DNA of 64,000 nt from an uncultured Granulosicoccaceae bacterium (GCA_938028465.1 CALJAA010000011.1:1-64000), one strand, 5' to 3'; counted from the first letter of the stretch, positions 29,847-38,897 are shown. The notes: generated by a model from the letters alone, not told the origin. Translations and numbers: made by a program.

Positions 29847-29960
29847 TCATCCCCGCGCAGGCGGGGATCCATTTTCAACCGTAGAATGGATTCCCGGCTA
29901 TGCGGGAATGACACTATTGATCCCCACCTACGCGGGGATGACTGCGCAGGCGGGGATGAC
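29847..29960. repeat. cluster of extragenic palindromic repeats
   Basis: Units of the form TCATCCCCGCGCAGGCGGGG occur directly (29847-29871), inverted with ATTCCCGGCTATGCGGGAAT (29887-29912), and again as GATCCCCACCTACGCGGGGA (29919-29942), with a half unit at 29944-29960. TCCATT/AATGGA (29868-29890) adds an inner dyad. The same family recurs at 63367-63447. These are REP-like intergenic palindromes; they can stop transcription and protect mRNA ends. No transposase gene was seen. Confidence 0.8.
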
Positions 29961-29982
29961 TACCCACGCGAGACAGACGCTA

Positions 29983-31320
29983 CTACTCTTCCATGTCCTG
30001 AGGCAAAATTAGGTTCAATAATATCGCCATAATCGCAGTTGGTGCTACTGCAGAAGTTGCAAGCACTTTAACTGTACCAGGCAAATACTGAACTGCCGTT
30101 GGGACAAGGTTTAAGCCAAGACCAAAAGCCAAAGACACCGCGATGATGATCATCGTACGGCGAGTCATGTTTACCTCGCTCAGCATGTTAAGACCGGCTG
30201 CGGCCACCATACCAAACATGACGATAACACCACCGCCTAATACAGGTAGAGGCATAGACGCGATGACTGCGCCAATCTTTGGCACCAATCCACACACAAC
30301 CATGATAAGGCCTGCAATAGTGACAACGTGACGCGACATGATGCCTGTCATACCGACAATACCGACATTTTGAGAAAACGATGTGTTTGGCAAACCACCA
30401 AAAACGCCAGCTACCGCGGTACCGAGACCGTCGGCATAAGTTGCGCCAGCAATCTCTTTGTCAGTGGCATCACGCCCAGCACCCGCTTTAGCAGTTGCAG
30501 ATACATCACCTACCGTCTCGATTGCCGACACGATCGATACCAATGTCACCGCAAACACGGCACCAAGATTAAATTCAAAACCATAAGGCAGTGGTTTAAC
30601 CGTCGCAAGCCAACCGGCTTTAGAGACGTTATCTAAGTTAACCATACCCAATGCGAAAGCCAGAGCATAACCGGCTAACAAACCGATCAGTATTGCAGCG
30701 CTGGATAGCAGCCCTTTGGAAAAGAACTTCAACCCTAAGGATACGATGATCACAGTCAAAGCAACCGACCAATGCTTAAGAGAGCCAAAACTATCTGCAT
30801 TCATCTGAAAGTCAGCTGCACCACCAGCTGCGTATTTAATCGCAACCGGGATTAGATACAGACCAATAGAGAGGATCACAAGCCCCGTAACCAGTGGTGG
30901 AAAGAGCCAGCGTATTCTTTGAATTACGGCACCCAGGAAAAAGTGAATCACGCCACCGATGATACAAGCGGACAATGCTACATTTAAGCCCATGGTTGCA
31001 GCAATACCTGCCAAAACACCAACAAACGCAAAGCTTGTGCCTTGCATGATTGGCATGCGTGCACCGATGGGCCCTAAGCCGATAGTCTGAAATAGTGTTG
31101 CTACACCGGCAAATAGCATGGCCATCTGGATGAGATACCCAAGATCTGGAGACCCAAAGGCCAGACCCGCTGCACCACCAACGATAATTGAAGGCGTTAC
31201 GTTAGAGGCAAACATTGCTAGTACATGCTGGAGTCCCAGCGGTATACCTTTGCCCAGCCCCGGAAAATGATCCGGGTTTCTCATATCTTCTATATTCATC
31301 CCGGCTTGATTATCAGCCAT
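29983..31320 (-). CDS. NCS2-family purine (urate/xanthine) permease
   Basis: 445-residue inner-membrane symporter of the nucleobase:cation symporter-2 family, with about 12-14 helices and family blocks FQTIGLGPIGARMPIMQGTS and GLPNTSFSQNVGIVGMTGI. Family members carry uracil, xanthine or urate with H+ or Na+. Because it follows uraD and puuD in the same direction (93-base gap), urate or xanthine uptake is the likely role. Confidence 0.87.
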   Translation of the reverse strand: MADNQAGMNIEDMRNPDHFPGLGKGIPLGLQHVLAMFASNVTPSIIVGGAAGLAFGSPDLGYLIQMAMLFAGVATLFQTIGLGPIGARMPIMQGTSFAFVGVLAGIAATMGLNVALSACIIGGVIHFFLGAVIQRIRWLFPPLVTGLVILSIGLYLIPVAIKYAAGGAADFQMNADSFGSLKHWSVALTVIIVSLGLKFFSKGLLSSAAILIGLLAGYALAFALGMVNLDNVSKAGWLATVKPLPYGFEFNLGAVFAVTLVSIVSAIETVGDVSATAKAGAGRDATDKEIAGATYADGLGTAVAGVFGGLPNTSFSQNVGIVGMTGIMSRHVVTIAGLIMVVCGLVPKIGAVIASMPLPVLGGGVIVMFGMVAAAGLNMLSEVNMTRRTMIIIAVSLAFGLGLNLVPTAVQYLPGTVKVLATSAVAPTAIMAILLNLILPQDMEE

Positions 31321-31413
31321 TGAATTCTCCTCGTTGGTCGTACCCTAAAAATTTTAAAATAACCACACACCTAGCGTGTGATCTGTTACCCATACCCCTC
31401 CTGGATACAGCCA

Positions 31414-31923
31414 TTACGCGCCCAGGATGCTTTGCAACCGGAATCGAGCAATCTTGTTAATTTCATGTAGCGCAGTTTGAAACTCAGTATCAGCGTCATT
31501 CTTCAAGCGCTTTTCAAACGCTGCAAGAATTTCAAATCGATTACTGCCCTTTACCGCCTTAATAAACGGAAAATTAAATTGTTCTTTATAGCGATTATTA
31601 AAACTCTCAAACTGAGTCAACTCATCAGGTGTGCATTGATCAATGCCCGCACTCGCCTGCTCGTTAGTCGAATCTTGGGTTAGCTCACCTTTAATCGCAG
31701 CTTTGCCCGCAAGATCAGGGTGCGCCAGTATGACTTGTAGTTGCTCTTCTTTACTGGCAGTTAAAAAAGCTTGTTCAAATAGCACAACTAAGCCATCGAC
31801 TCCATCAATTTCAACGCCATTGCGCCAAGTTCGTTCCGCCACCCAAGGTGAGTGCTCATAGATAGCAGCGAAAGTGTTAACGAATTCTTCTTCACTCATC
31901 TGGCTAGGCGTAGTGATATTCAT
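31414..31923 (-). CDS. uraD: 2-oxo-4-hydroxy-4-carboxy-5-ureidoimidazoline decarboxylase
   Basis: 169 residues. Converts OHCU to S-allantoin in uric acid degradation. The conserved motifs HPDLAGKAA and the C-terminal RFEILAAFEKRLKND match UraD, and helices AIYEHSPWVAERTW fit the N-terminal region. It lies 3 bases after the PuuD stop, so it is co-transcribed. The hydroxyisourate hydrolase that should act between the two is not in this window. Confidence 0.93.
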   Translation of the reverse strand: MNITTPSQMSEEEFVNTFAAIYEHSPWVAERTWRNGVEIDGVDGLVVLFEQAFLTASKEEQLQVILAHPDLAGKAAIKGELTQDSTNEQASAGIDQCTPDELTQFESFNNRYKEQFNFPFIKAVKGSNRFEILAAFEKRLKNDADTEFQTALHEINKIARFRLQSILGA

Positions 31924-31926
31924 AGC

Positions 31927-33150
31927 TTATTCTGCCTTTGCACCGTCACTAATCCATTGGCCAATCAACGCACGCTCTTCATCCAACATCTTCGTTAGAT
32001 TACCCAGTGGCATGGCTTTACTCGCAACCGATTGCTGATAGATACGTTGTGCGTTATTAACAATATCGTCGCTCGTTTCTAACTTAACGCCCATTGGAGG
32101 AGCCGCAAAGCCTGGATGCGCTGGAGACTCAGCGTGGCAACTGACACAACGTTGCTCCATGATCGTTTTAACTTGCGCAAAGCTTGCAACGATTGGCACT
32201 GATTCGGTATCGGTTGAACCCGCAGTAGCAGTGGCAACATTTTGTTTAGGCACGGTCAATGCCGCTACACCCGCAATTAACGCTGCAGCAATAATTATCG
32301 GTAGCAGGCTAGCTTTACCAAAATGACGCTTAACAAAATACACTCGAATCAAAGCGCCCGCTAAAGATAAGCCAACCAATATTAACCAGTTGTATTCATG
32401 GCCGTACGTCATTGCATAGTGATTGCTGATCATCACAAACAGTACTGGCAGGGTAAAATACGTGTTGTGTACCGATCGCTGCTTGCCGCGTATACCGTGA
32501 ATAGGGTCAGGTTCCCGCCCTTCTTCTTTTGCCGTGACTAAATCACGCTGGCCCGGAATGATCACCATGGCAACATTGGCTACCATGATGGTGCCAAGCA
32601 TCGCACCAAAATGTATAAAAGCGCCTCGCCCACTGAACAATTGGCACAAACCCCAAGCAGCAAAGCTTAGCAACACAAACATGACCAAGCCCATTAGTGA
32701 TTCGTTTTGGCCTATTGCCGAACGGCAAAGCTGATCGTAAGCAATCCAACCAACAACAATCGTCGCCATTCCAATCAGAATTGCGACCGGCTTGCTCAGA
32801 TCCGCAATCTGTGGATCGATTAGATAGAGCTCTGCTCCATACCAGTAGATAAGCGCCAACATGAACATGCCGGTGATCCAAGTGGTATAGGCTTCCCACT
32901 TAAACCAATGCAGTTTTTCGGGCAATTCTTCAGGGGAGACTTTGTATTTTTGAGCATGATAAAAACCACCCCCATGTACAGACCAGATTTCGCCACCAAC
33001 ACCTTTGTCGATATCTGCCTGTTCTGCAACAGGCTGCAGATGATTGTCGAGCCATACAAAATAAAATGAGGCACCGATCCAGGCGATACCCGTGATCATA
33101 TGTACCCAACGGCCAAGCAAACTAAGCCACTCTACGAAAAAGCTTTCCAT
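31927..33150 (-). CDS. puuD: urate hydroxylase PuuD (membrane protein with cytochrome c tail)
   Basis: 407 residues. About eight or nine membrane helices fill residues 10-310. A C-terminal cytochrome c domain follows, with CVSCH at 335-339 and a distal methionine region near residue 380 (MPLGNLTKM). This layout is that of PuuD, a membrane urate oxidase that passes electrons to the respiratory chain rather than making H2O2. The N-terminal block LGRWVHMITGIAWIGASFYFVWLDNHL is typical. First gene of the puuD-uraD-permease operon. Confidence 0.93.
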   Translation of the reverse strand: MESFFVEWLSLLGRWVHMITGIAWIGASFYFVWLDNHLQPVAEQADIDKGVGGEIWSVHGGGFYHAQKYKVSPEELPEKLHWFKWEAYTTWITGMFMLALIYWYGAELYLIDPQIADLSKPVAILIGMATIVVGWIAYDQLCRSAIGQNESLMGLVMFVLLSFAAWGLCQLFSGRGAFIHFGAMLGTIMVANVAMVIIPGQRDLVTAKEEGREPDPIHGIRGKQRSVHNTYFTLPVLFVMISNHYAMTYGHEYNWLILVGLSLAGALIRVYFVKRHFGKASLLPIIIAAALIAGVAALTVPKQNVATATAGSTDTESVPIVASFAQVKTIMEQRCVSCHAESPAHPGFAAPPMGVKLETSDDIVNNAQRIYQQSVASKAMPLGNLTKMLDEERALIGQWISDGAKAE

Positions 33151-33630
33151 GTCTATTTAGCCCCACGTATTGTTGAGCACGAAACACGATCTGCAGCGGG
33201 GTTAGATCTAGCGATACTGAAACAAGGGAAAGGAAACGACATGGATTTAGCAAGCATTAAAACGATAGGCGGAGTTTAATCGTTTTCGCAGCATTACACT
33301 AAGCAAGACGTACTATTTAGCGTGTCTGAGGTCGCTTGAATGGTCGTTTTCTAGACATTAAATACCCAGCAATTACTGGATACAACAATACTCGGTTGGT
33401 ATCAGAGCGATAAATCGTTATTGTTATCTGCATACGACATCGCACCCAATCAGAACTGATTAGGCACTTCAGGTACATTAATTCAACGATTAACGCAGAA
33501 TTAGAGAACAGGATTAGCATAATTGAAGCACTTTGTCCTTTTTAAGGCCCTCTGTTCGTCTGTTAGTTAGAAGGCAAGAAACCACATGGCTTGACCTTCA
33601 AACAACCAATTAAAAACTAGGAGATCAACC
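33151..33630. other. 480-base intergenic region between puuD and the DGPF gene
   Basis: Divergent promoter space. One 12-codon reading frame (33241-33279, starting MDLASIK) has a good ribosome-binding site (GGA at 33232-33234, 6-base spacing). It could be a leader peptide or chance. GGAG just before 33631 is the ribosome-binding site of the DGPF gene. No riboswitch, tRNA or strong hairpin recognised. Confidence 0.4.
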
Positions 33631-33984
33631 ATGCAATACATTTGTCTTATCTATTCAGCACCTGGCTCCAGCCCGGCACCCGGCACGCCTGAATTTGGTG
33701 CGTACATGCAGGCCTATATGGACTTCACTGAAGAAGCAAAACAAAAAGGAGCATTTGTGGCAGGCGATGCTCTGCAATCAATCGACACAGCCACTACAGT
33801 GACAATGGAAACGGGCAAAGTTGAAACTACCGATGGACCATTTGCAGAGACCAAAGAAACCCTAGGAGGGTATTATCTATTGGAATGCAAAGACCTGGAT
33901 GAAGCCATTGTCTATGCATCGAAAATTCCTACTGCCCAACATGGCCGGATTGAAGTTCGCCCGATCATGGTTTTCGATCAGTAA
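33631..33984 (+). CDS. YCII/DGPF-domain protein
   Basis: 117-residue YCII-fold protein with the DGPFAETKE motif that names the DGPF group. It lies directly upstream of an ECF sigma factor gene (21-base gap). In the ECF42 group such DGPF proteins are the standard genomic partner of the sigma factor and appear among its targets, though their chemistry is unknown. Ribosome-binding site AGGAG lies about 7 bases before the ATG. Confidence 0.88.
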   Translation: MQYICLIYSAPGSSPAPGTPEFGAYMQAYMDFTEEAKQKGAFVAGDALQSIDTATTVTMETGKVETTDGPFAETKETLGGYYLLECKDLDEAIVYASKIPTAQHGRIEVRPIMVFDQ

Positions 33985-34005
33985 CATTCAGCAATACTTG
34001 TCGCT

Positions 34006-35256
34006 ATGTCATCGCCCCCAGCCCAACTCGAACAAACAATCGAACTAACTGTTCGCGAAGAGTGGGGGCGGTTACTGGCTAGCCTAGTTGCTGGCTTTGG
34101 AGATTTACAATTAGCAGAGGATGTTCTACAAGATGCCGTTACTGACGCACTGACCAACTGGCAGCACAATGGCCTACCGCAATCTCCAGCAGCATGGTTG
34201 TTAACCAATGCCAGGCGCAAAGCAATTGATCGGTTTAGGCGCAACAAACGCTTTACCGAACTACAACCCGATATAAGTTACTTGCAGGAACTCGAACAGC
34301 TTGATGCTGACGAGCCAGACACCATGCAAATCATCCCCGATAAACGATTAGAACTCATGTTTACATGTTGCCACCCTGCGCTTGATCAAAAATCACAGGT
34401 GGCGTTAACACTACGCACGATAGCAGGGCTTAGCAACGATGAAATTGCTAGCGCTTTTATCGATAAGCCAAGCACCCTAGCAAAAAGGCTAACGCGTGCC
34501 AAACAAAAAATTGCATTAGCGGGCATCCCTTATGGTGTTCCAGATAATGCAGTAATAGAAGAACGCATTGCAGCCATCCTTGCGGTAATCTATTTAATAT
34601 TTAACGAAGGCTATTCAGCGAGCAGTGGCAGCAACCTAACGCGCCAAGAATTATCTGAAGAGGCAATACGGCTTGCACGCATTACTCATGAGCTCTTACC
34701 TGAACATTGCGAAGCCGGCGGACTACTTGCATTGATGCTTTTACATGATTCGCGCCGGCTAGCTAGGCAATCATTCACAGGTGAATTTATTTCACTAGAA
34801 GATCAAGACAGAACGCTATGGGATCAAGCAAGAGCAAACGAAGGAAGAGCCCTTATTCAATCAATTTTACCCCGTGGCCAAGTGGGCCCATATCAGCTAC
34901 AAGCATCCGTTAGCGCGCTACACACCGAAGCCACCACATGGCAAGAAACAGACTGGCCACAAATAGCGGCGCTGTATCGCCTGCTTCACAATATCAGCCC
35001 AACACCAGTTGTGCAGCTTAATTTAGCGGTAGCAGTATCCTATACAGAATCACCAGAGGTCGCTCTGTCGATGCTGAATGAAGTTGGTCAGCACCCCGAG
35101 ATGAAAACCTATCAACCATATTACGCGGCATGCGCAGATATCTTTCAACGTGCAGAGAAGACGGCGGAAGCGCAACAAGCGTTGTTTAAAGCGATTGAGC
35201 TGACAGAGAACGAAAAGGAAAAGGCCTACTTAGAGTCAAAGAGAATACTTAATTAA
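34006..35256 (+). CDS. ECF RNA polymerase sigma factor with C-terminal extension (ECF42-like)
   Basis: 416 residues. Sigma region 2 (about 15-85, with ARRKAIDRFRRNKR) and region 4 (about 120-180, LTLRTIAGLSNDEIASAF) are followed by a long C-terminal domain of the SnoaL/TPR-like type found in ECF42 factors (FNEGYSASSGSNLTRQ and the later helices). No anti-sigma gene is present; in this group the extension itself is thought to control activity. Paired with the DGPF gene. Confidence 0.88.
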   Translation: MSSPPAQLEQTIELTVREEWGRLLASLVAGFGDLQLAEDVLQDAVTDALTNWQHNGLPQSPAAWLLTNARRKAIDRFRRNKRFTELQPDISYLQELEQLDADEPDTMQIIPDKRLELMFTCCHPALDQKSQVALTLRTIAGLSNDEIASAFIDKPSTLAKRLTRAKQKIALAGIPYGVPDNAVIEERIAAILAVIYLIFNEGYSASSGSNLTRQELSEEAIRLARITHELLPEHCEAGGLLALMLLHDSRRLARQSFTGEFISLEDQDRTLWDQARANEGRALIQSILPRGQVGPYQLQASVSALHTEATTWQETDWPQIAALYRLLHNISPTPVVQLNLAVAVSYTESPEVALSMLNEVGQHPEMKTYQPYYAACADIFQRAEKTAEAQQALFKAIELTENEKEKAYLESKRILN

Positions 35257-35284
35257 CCTTCGTCGTTTGTACCTACTGTTGTAC

Positions 35285-35545
35285 TTACTTTCGTAACCCG
35301 CGAAGCTTATTAAACACCATGTTAATTAACAGGCCATAAATCGCGAACGATACTACACACACGAAAAACATGGTCGCCAAAGCGCCGACCGAGCCAAGTT
35401 CAAAAAGCTGCACAATCGGTTTAACAACCCAGAGGTTAGCCATATAGCTTAGGAACAGCGGCAACCCCATGAAACCCATAAAAAACCAAACGATCGCGCC
35501 AATCAAACCGCCGTAAAACGCACCTTTGTAATATTTTATTTTCAT
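35285..35545 (-). CDS. small membrane protein of unknown function
   Basis: 86 residues if begun at ATG 35545; an in-frame TTG four codons earlier is possible but less likely. It has two or three hydrophobic segments (about 10-35 and 50-75) with basic ends. I do not recognise the family. It ends 28 bases from the convergent ECF sigma factor gene. A small inner-membrane protein is the most that can be said. Confidence 0.55.
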   Translation of the reverse strand: MKIKYYKGAFYGGLIGAIVWFFMGFMGLPLFLSYMANLWVVKPIVQLFELGSVGALATMFFVCVVSFAIYGLLINMVFNKLRGLRK

Positions 35546-35651
35546 GCCACAGCGCAACCACTTATTAGAGAGCTGCTTGGATTATGGCACAGGCTGAAAA
35601 CTATGCTGGGCAGCGAGTTACTAACGCCGCCCATTAGCCTAAGTTAAATTT

Positions 35652-35870
35652 CTAGTTAGTTGACTTGGTTGTTCTCAGACCGAGTAATCGATACGCTGGG
35701 CAGAAATTAATCACTGCCGTCGCGATTAACACCACGCCCACCACCGTAGAGACTATGCCAGCAGTAGAAGCAAATCCACCTAACTTCAAGAATGCCAAAC
35801 CGATCAGCACCAAGCCCGCAACTATACGAATAGCTTGATCAGTTGAACCTACGTTTTTCACCAAACTCAT
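35652..35870 (-). CDS. DUF2892-type inner-membrane protein (YgaP-like membrane domain)
   Basis: 72 residues with the family start VKNVGSTDQAIRIVAGLVLIGLAF, two membrane helices and a CPAYRLLGLRT tail. This matches DUF2892, the membrane domain also found fused to rhodanese in YgaP. Ribosome-binding site AAGGAAAG precedes the ATG. It lies about 280 bases downstream of a rhodanese/MBL gene of the sulfur cluster, so a link to sulfur trafficking is possible but not shown. Confidence 0.8.
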   Translation of the reverse strand: MSLVKNVGSTDQAIRIVAGLVLIGLAFLKLGGFASTAGIVSTVVGVVLIATAVINFCPAYRLLGLRTTKSTN

Positions 35871-35964
35871 ATTGCTTTCCTTTCTAACGACTAAAAGAGT
35901 AGTTTACAGCTGGCACGTTCTTTAGAATCGTGACTTTGTCACCAAGGGCACAACGATATAACAT

Positions 35965-36126
35965 TTAGCAACTACCAGCGTGTACATCCCCGGCGCTGAA
36001 GAGTGTTGCCCCCTTAGGCGCAAAAATGGGTTCAAGTTGATTCAATTCCGGAGGTAACACCCGTCCAGTCACGTTAGACATTGACCATACGCCTACTCCC
36101 AGAATTTCACCAACAGCAGGCGACAC
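35965..36126 (-). pseudogene. possible coding remnant after the rhodanese/MBL gene
   Basis: Reading leftwards from a GTG at 36126 there are 53 protein-like codons (for example VSPAVGEILGVGVW and ELNQLEPIFAPKG) before a TAA. There is no ATG at the start and no clear ribosome-binding site. It may be the tail of a gene lost by deletion, or a small unannotated protein. The family is not recognised. The rest of the 35871-36145 gap shows nothing else. Confidence 0.25.
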
Positions 36127-36145
36127 AATAACCGGAAAAAATCAC

Positions 36146-37471
36146 CTACTCAAACTCCATCTCTTTAAATATTCTATCGGCATTCAAACCCGATAGCTGC
36201 TCGAACGTATCTAGGTGCTGATAAGCGCTTTGATCAATTTGATACGCCTCAATCAGCGACCCACCCTCCTCAAGCAACTGTGCAACTTGATCGCGCATGT
36301 AAGTTAGATAACCTAAGGTATAGGTCGTAACCTCAGTCATATTGGTTGGCTCGCCATGCCCTGGTATAACAATCTCAGCACCTAAGCCTGCAAAGGCATC
36401 CCAGGTTTCCACCCAGTCGGCTGTTACTGTATGTTCAAACACAGGCAGTAAGCGTTGATGAAACGCTAGGTCACCACTAATCACAAGCTTCTGCTCAGGT
36501 AGCCATGCCACGATATCACCAGGGCTATGCGCCGGGCCTAAGTTTTTTAGCTCAATGCGCACACCACCCATCTCGATGACATATTCATCTTCAAACACTT
36601 CATCGGGTGCAGACACTTCCGTGCCCATCGCTTTATCACGATTACGCCGCTGCATTCGGGCGAGAATTTCTTCACCGTAGTGAATCATTTCCTCGGCGGC
36701 ATCGGTATGGGCAATGACCTTGGCTCCTTGCTGTTGCCAATACCCAGTGCCGAGCATCGCATGCCCTTGACCATTTTCTAGCACGACATATCGTACTGGC
36801 TGATCAGTAAGGGCTTTTATTTCCGTATGCAACGCCTGGGCGAGCAACGCATTATCACCGGCGTTAATAACAACAACACCTTCAGATGTAAGAATGAAAG
36901 AGAGATTGTTGTTATGTCCAGAATTTTCATAGGTTGCAGGCGCTGTTGCACCAATAGCGCTGTAAACATTCGGTGTCACTTGCACAGGCTTTCTAAACAA
37001 CATAGTGCCAGGCGCTTCATCGGCAAATGTCATCGGTAGCCCAGCATCTCGCCAGGCAAATACGCCGTCAGCGTAGTTTGTAACGTTTGTGTATCCCATT
37101 CTCGAAAGCGTGGCTGCAGCGAGCGGGCTTCTTTGATTTATTCCACAAAACACAACGATGGGTGTATCGAGCTGCGGCACCGCATCTCCAATCCTGAACT
37201 CCAACCAACCCCGATTGATATTAAGATCAGTACGGCCAGAATCAATCGTGCCGCCTAGGCTGGCGATTTCACCCTCCATCCTTACATCGATCAGTACAAG
37301 ATTATCAGTTGCATCGATTAGAGACTGAAGCTGCTCAGTGCTGATATTGTTAACGCTATCGGCAACTTCTGCTAAGAAGCTATCGCCATTCGACATGGCT
37401 TCATCCGCACTCGCTAAAGTACAAAAATAAGCGCATAAAAGGAAAACTACCGATCTATTCAATACATGCAT
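36146..37471 (-). CDS. exported rhodanese fused to a metallo-beta-lactamase-fold domain
   Basis: 441 residues with a signal peptide (about 1-23). A rhodanese domain (about 30-150) carries IDVRMEGEI and the active-site cysteine in VVFCGINQRS. A metallo-beta-lactamase fold follows (about 165-400). The usual HxHxDH metal motif is replaced by an NGQGHA sequence (context VVLENGQGHAMLG). Later metal positions are kept in LGPAHSPGD, ISGDLAFH and IPGHGEP. Zinc binding is therefore probably altered. It is the last gene on the left of the sox cluster, separated by a strong hairpin from the flavoprotein gene. Likely periplasmic sulfur carrier or persulfide enzyme (inference). Confidence 0.82.
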   Translation of the reverse strand: MHVLNRSVVFLLCAYFCTLASADEAMSNGDSFLAEVADSVNNISTEQLQSLIDATDNLVLIDVRMEGEIASLGGTIDSGRTDLNINRGWLEFRIGDAVPQLDTPIVVFCGINQRSPLAAATLSRMGYTNVTNYADGVFAWRDAGLPMTFADEAPGTMLFRKPVQVTPNVYSAIGATAPATYENSGHNNNLSFILTSEGVVVINAGDNALLAQALHTEIKALTDQPVRYVVLENGQGHAMLGTGYWQQQGAKVIAHTDAAEEMIHYGEEILARMQRRNRDKAMGTEVSAPDEVFEDEYVIEMGGVRIELKNLGPAHSPGDIVAWLPEQKLVISGDLAFHQRLLPVFEHTVTADWVETWDAFAGLGAEIVIPGHGEPTNMTEVTTYTLGYLTYMRDQVAQLLEEGGSLIEAYQIDQSAYQHLDTFEQLSGLNADRIFKEMEFE

Positions 37472-37552
37472 ATTAATAGCCTTGTTATTACTATAAGACC
37501 GATTAGCTAATGGAACTTCAAAAAAACCATAAAACTGGACAATGGCTACAAA

Positions 37553-37581
37553 GCGTTAGCGACGAAAAATGTCGCTAACGC
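37553..37581 (-). terminator. strong hairpin after the flavocytochrome c gene
   Basis: Perfect 11-bp arms GCGTTAGCGAC / GTCGCTAACGC around a 7-base loop, 20 bases after the flavoprotein stop codon in the direction of transcription. A short T3 follows on the minus strand. It probably ends or attenuates the long sox transcript before the rhodanese/MBL gene. Confidence 0.65.
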
Positions 37582-37600
37582 GATGCGCCATAACATTTGT

Positions 37601-38878
37601 TTACTGAAACATCGAGCTAGTCATAGCTTCATACCATCCGTCAGCTTCCATTGCAGTCGCTAGACGATCTTGCTCAGATTCATCACTTTTTGATAAGAAT
37701 TTAGATTCTGCGATTGCCGTGATTTTGCCGTCTATCGGCACATATTGAGCACCCACTTTTACGCCGTCACCCGTCGCGATCAAACTCCAGCATGTATTGC
37801 TAAACTTAGCCGGGAATACCTTACTCTTAAGTAAGTCAGCTCGTACGTTCATCGCCGCCACTTTACCTTGGCTATTAGCAGAGAATCCCGACTTTGGCAT
37901 ATCTCCAGCAATACACGCATCACCCACCACAAAGATGTTTTCATCAACTTTTGAACGCATAGTTGTGGCATCAACTGGGCAAAAACCGGAATCATCAGTT
38001 AAACCCGCCGCGTGAGCAATATCACCTGCCGTTTGACCCGGGATAATATTAAGCAACGCGCCTTCGAATGTATCTAAATCAGTTTCAACCGTGCCGGCCT
38101 TAGCATCAACTTTAATTATTCCACCATGCACTTCTGGTGCAATCCATTCGATCATGCCAGGATAATGTTTTTCCCAACCGGCTTGAAACAAGCCTTGTTT
38201 TGAGAACTTGGGTTTAACATCAAGAATCGTTATCGTACTTTTTGTAAACCCTTTTGATTTGAGCAAATGCGCCATCATCGATACACGTTCGTAGGGCCCT
38301 GGGGGACAACGATAAGGGTTAGGTGGCGCTACCATAATAATATTCTGGCCGTCTTCTAACGCATCCAGCTTTTCCTTCAGGATAGCGGTTTGCGAGCCAG
38401 CCTTCCACGCGTGTGGCGCTATCTCTACATCTGCCTCGGTATAACCTGGCACGCTATCAAATTTAAATTCAATACCTGGCGCAATAATTAATCGATCGTA
38501 TCCTACGGTGCTACCGTCCGCTATGGTGACGGTACGAGCCGCACGATCAACACCAGTGGCCAACCCTGTCACTAATTTAATACCGTAATTACTCACCAGA
38601 TCATCATAACTGTGGGTAATAGAATCAAAATCACGAAACCCACCGAGATAAAGATTCGAGAAGAAGCAACTGGTATAGGTAGGTGTGTCTTGGATCAATG
38701 TGATATCTACCGCACCATCAGAATTTTTAGCGACAAGGCGCGCCGCGGTGGCACCACCAGCACCGCCACCAACCACAACGACACTTGGCTTTGATTGAGC
38801 ACGAATACTGTAGGGCACTGCAGCCGCTACTGTTGCGGCTCCCACTAATTGTGTAAATTTTCTTCGATTGATATTCAT
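37601..38878 (-). CDS. soxF: flavocytochrome c sulfide dehydrogenase, flavoprotein subunit (SoxF/FccB)
   Basis: 425-residue FAD enzyme that oxidises sulfide and passes electrons to a cytochrome c partner. A short basic N-terminus with RRKF and a hydrophobic stretch (about 5-27) suggests Tat export. The FAD Rossmann motif is VVVVGGGAGGATAA (about 33-46). The two redox-active cysteine regions of the family are visible as TSCFFSN and SNTCWSL. A c-type cytochrome gene lies 19 bases upstream and is its likely haem subunit. Confidence 0.93.
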   Translation of the reverse strand: MNINRRKFTQLVGAATVAAAVPYSIRAQSKPSVVVVGGGAGGATAARLVAKNSDGAVDITLIQDTPTYTSCFFSNLYLGGFRDFDSITHSYDDLVSNYGIKLVTGLATGVDRAARTVTIADGSTVGYDRLIIAPGIEFKFDSVPGYTEADVEIAPHAWKAGSQTAILKEKLDALEDGQNIIMVAPPNPYRCPPGPYERVSMMAHLLKSKGFTKSTITILDVKPKFSKQGLFQAGWEKHYPGMIEWIAPEVHGGIIKVDAKAGTVETDLDTFEGALLNIIPGQTAGDIAHAAGLTDDSGFCPVDATTMRSKVDENIFVVGDACIAGDMPKSGFSANSQGKVAAMNVRADLLKSKVFPAKFSNTCWSLIATGDGVKVGAQYVPIDGKITAIAESKFLSKSDESEQDRLATAMEADGWYEAMTSSMFQ

Positions 38879-38897
38879 CTATCTCTCCTTTTTAAAT

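Noticed and set aside
29847-29960. Possible CRISPR array
   Set aside because: Units are inverted relative to each other, spacers are irregular, and no cas gene is present; these are REP-like palindromes.
33241-33279. 12-codon ORF with a good ribosome-binding site, start like MotA/PomA (MDLA...IGG)
   Set aside because: Too short to support; the downstream sequence does not continue as MotA in any frame. Mentioned only in the intergenic entry.
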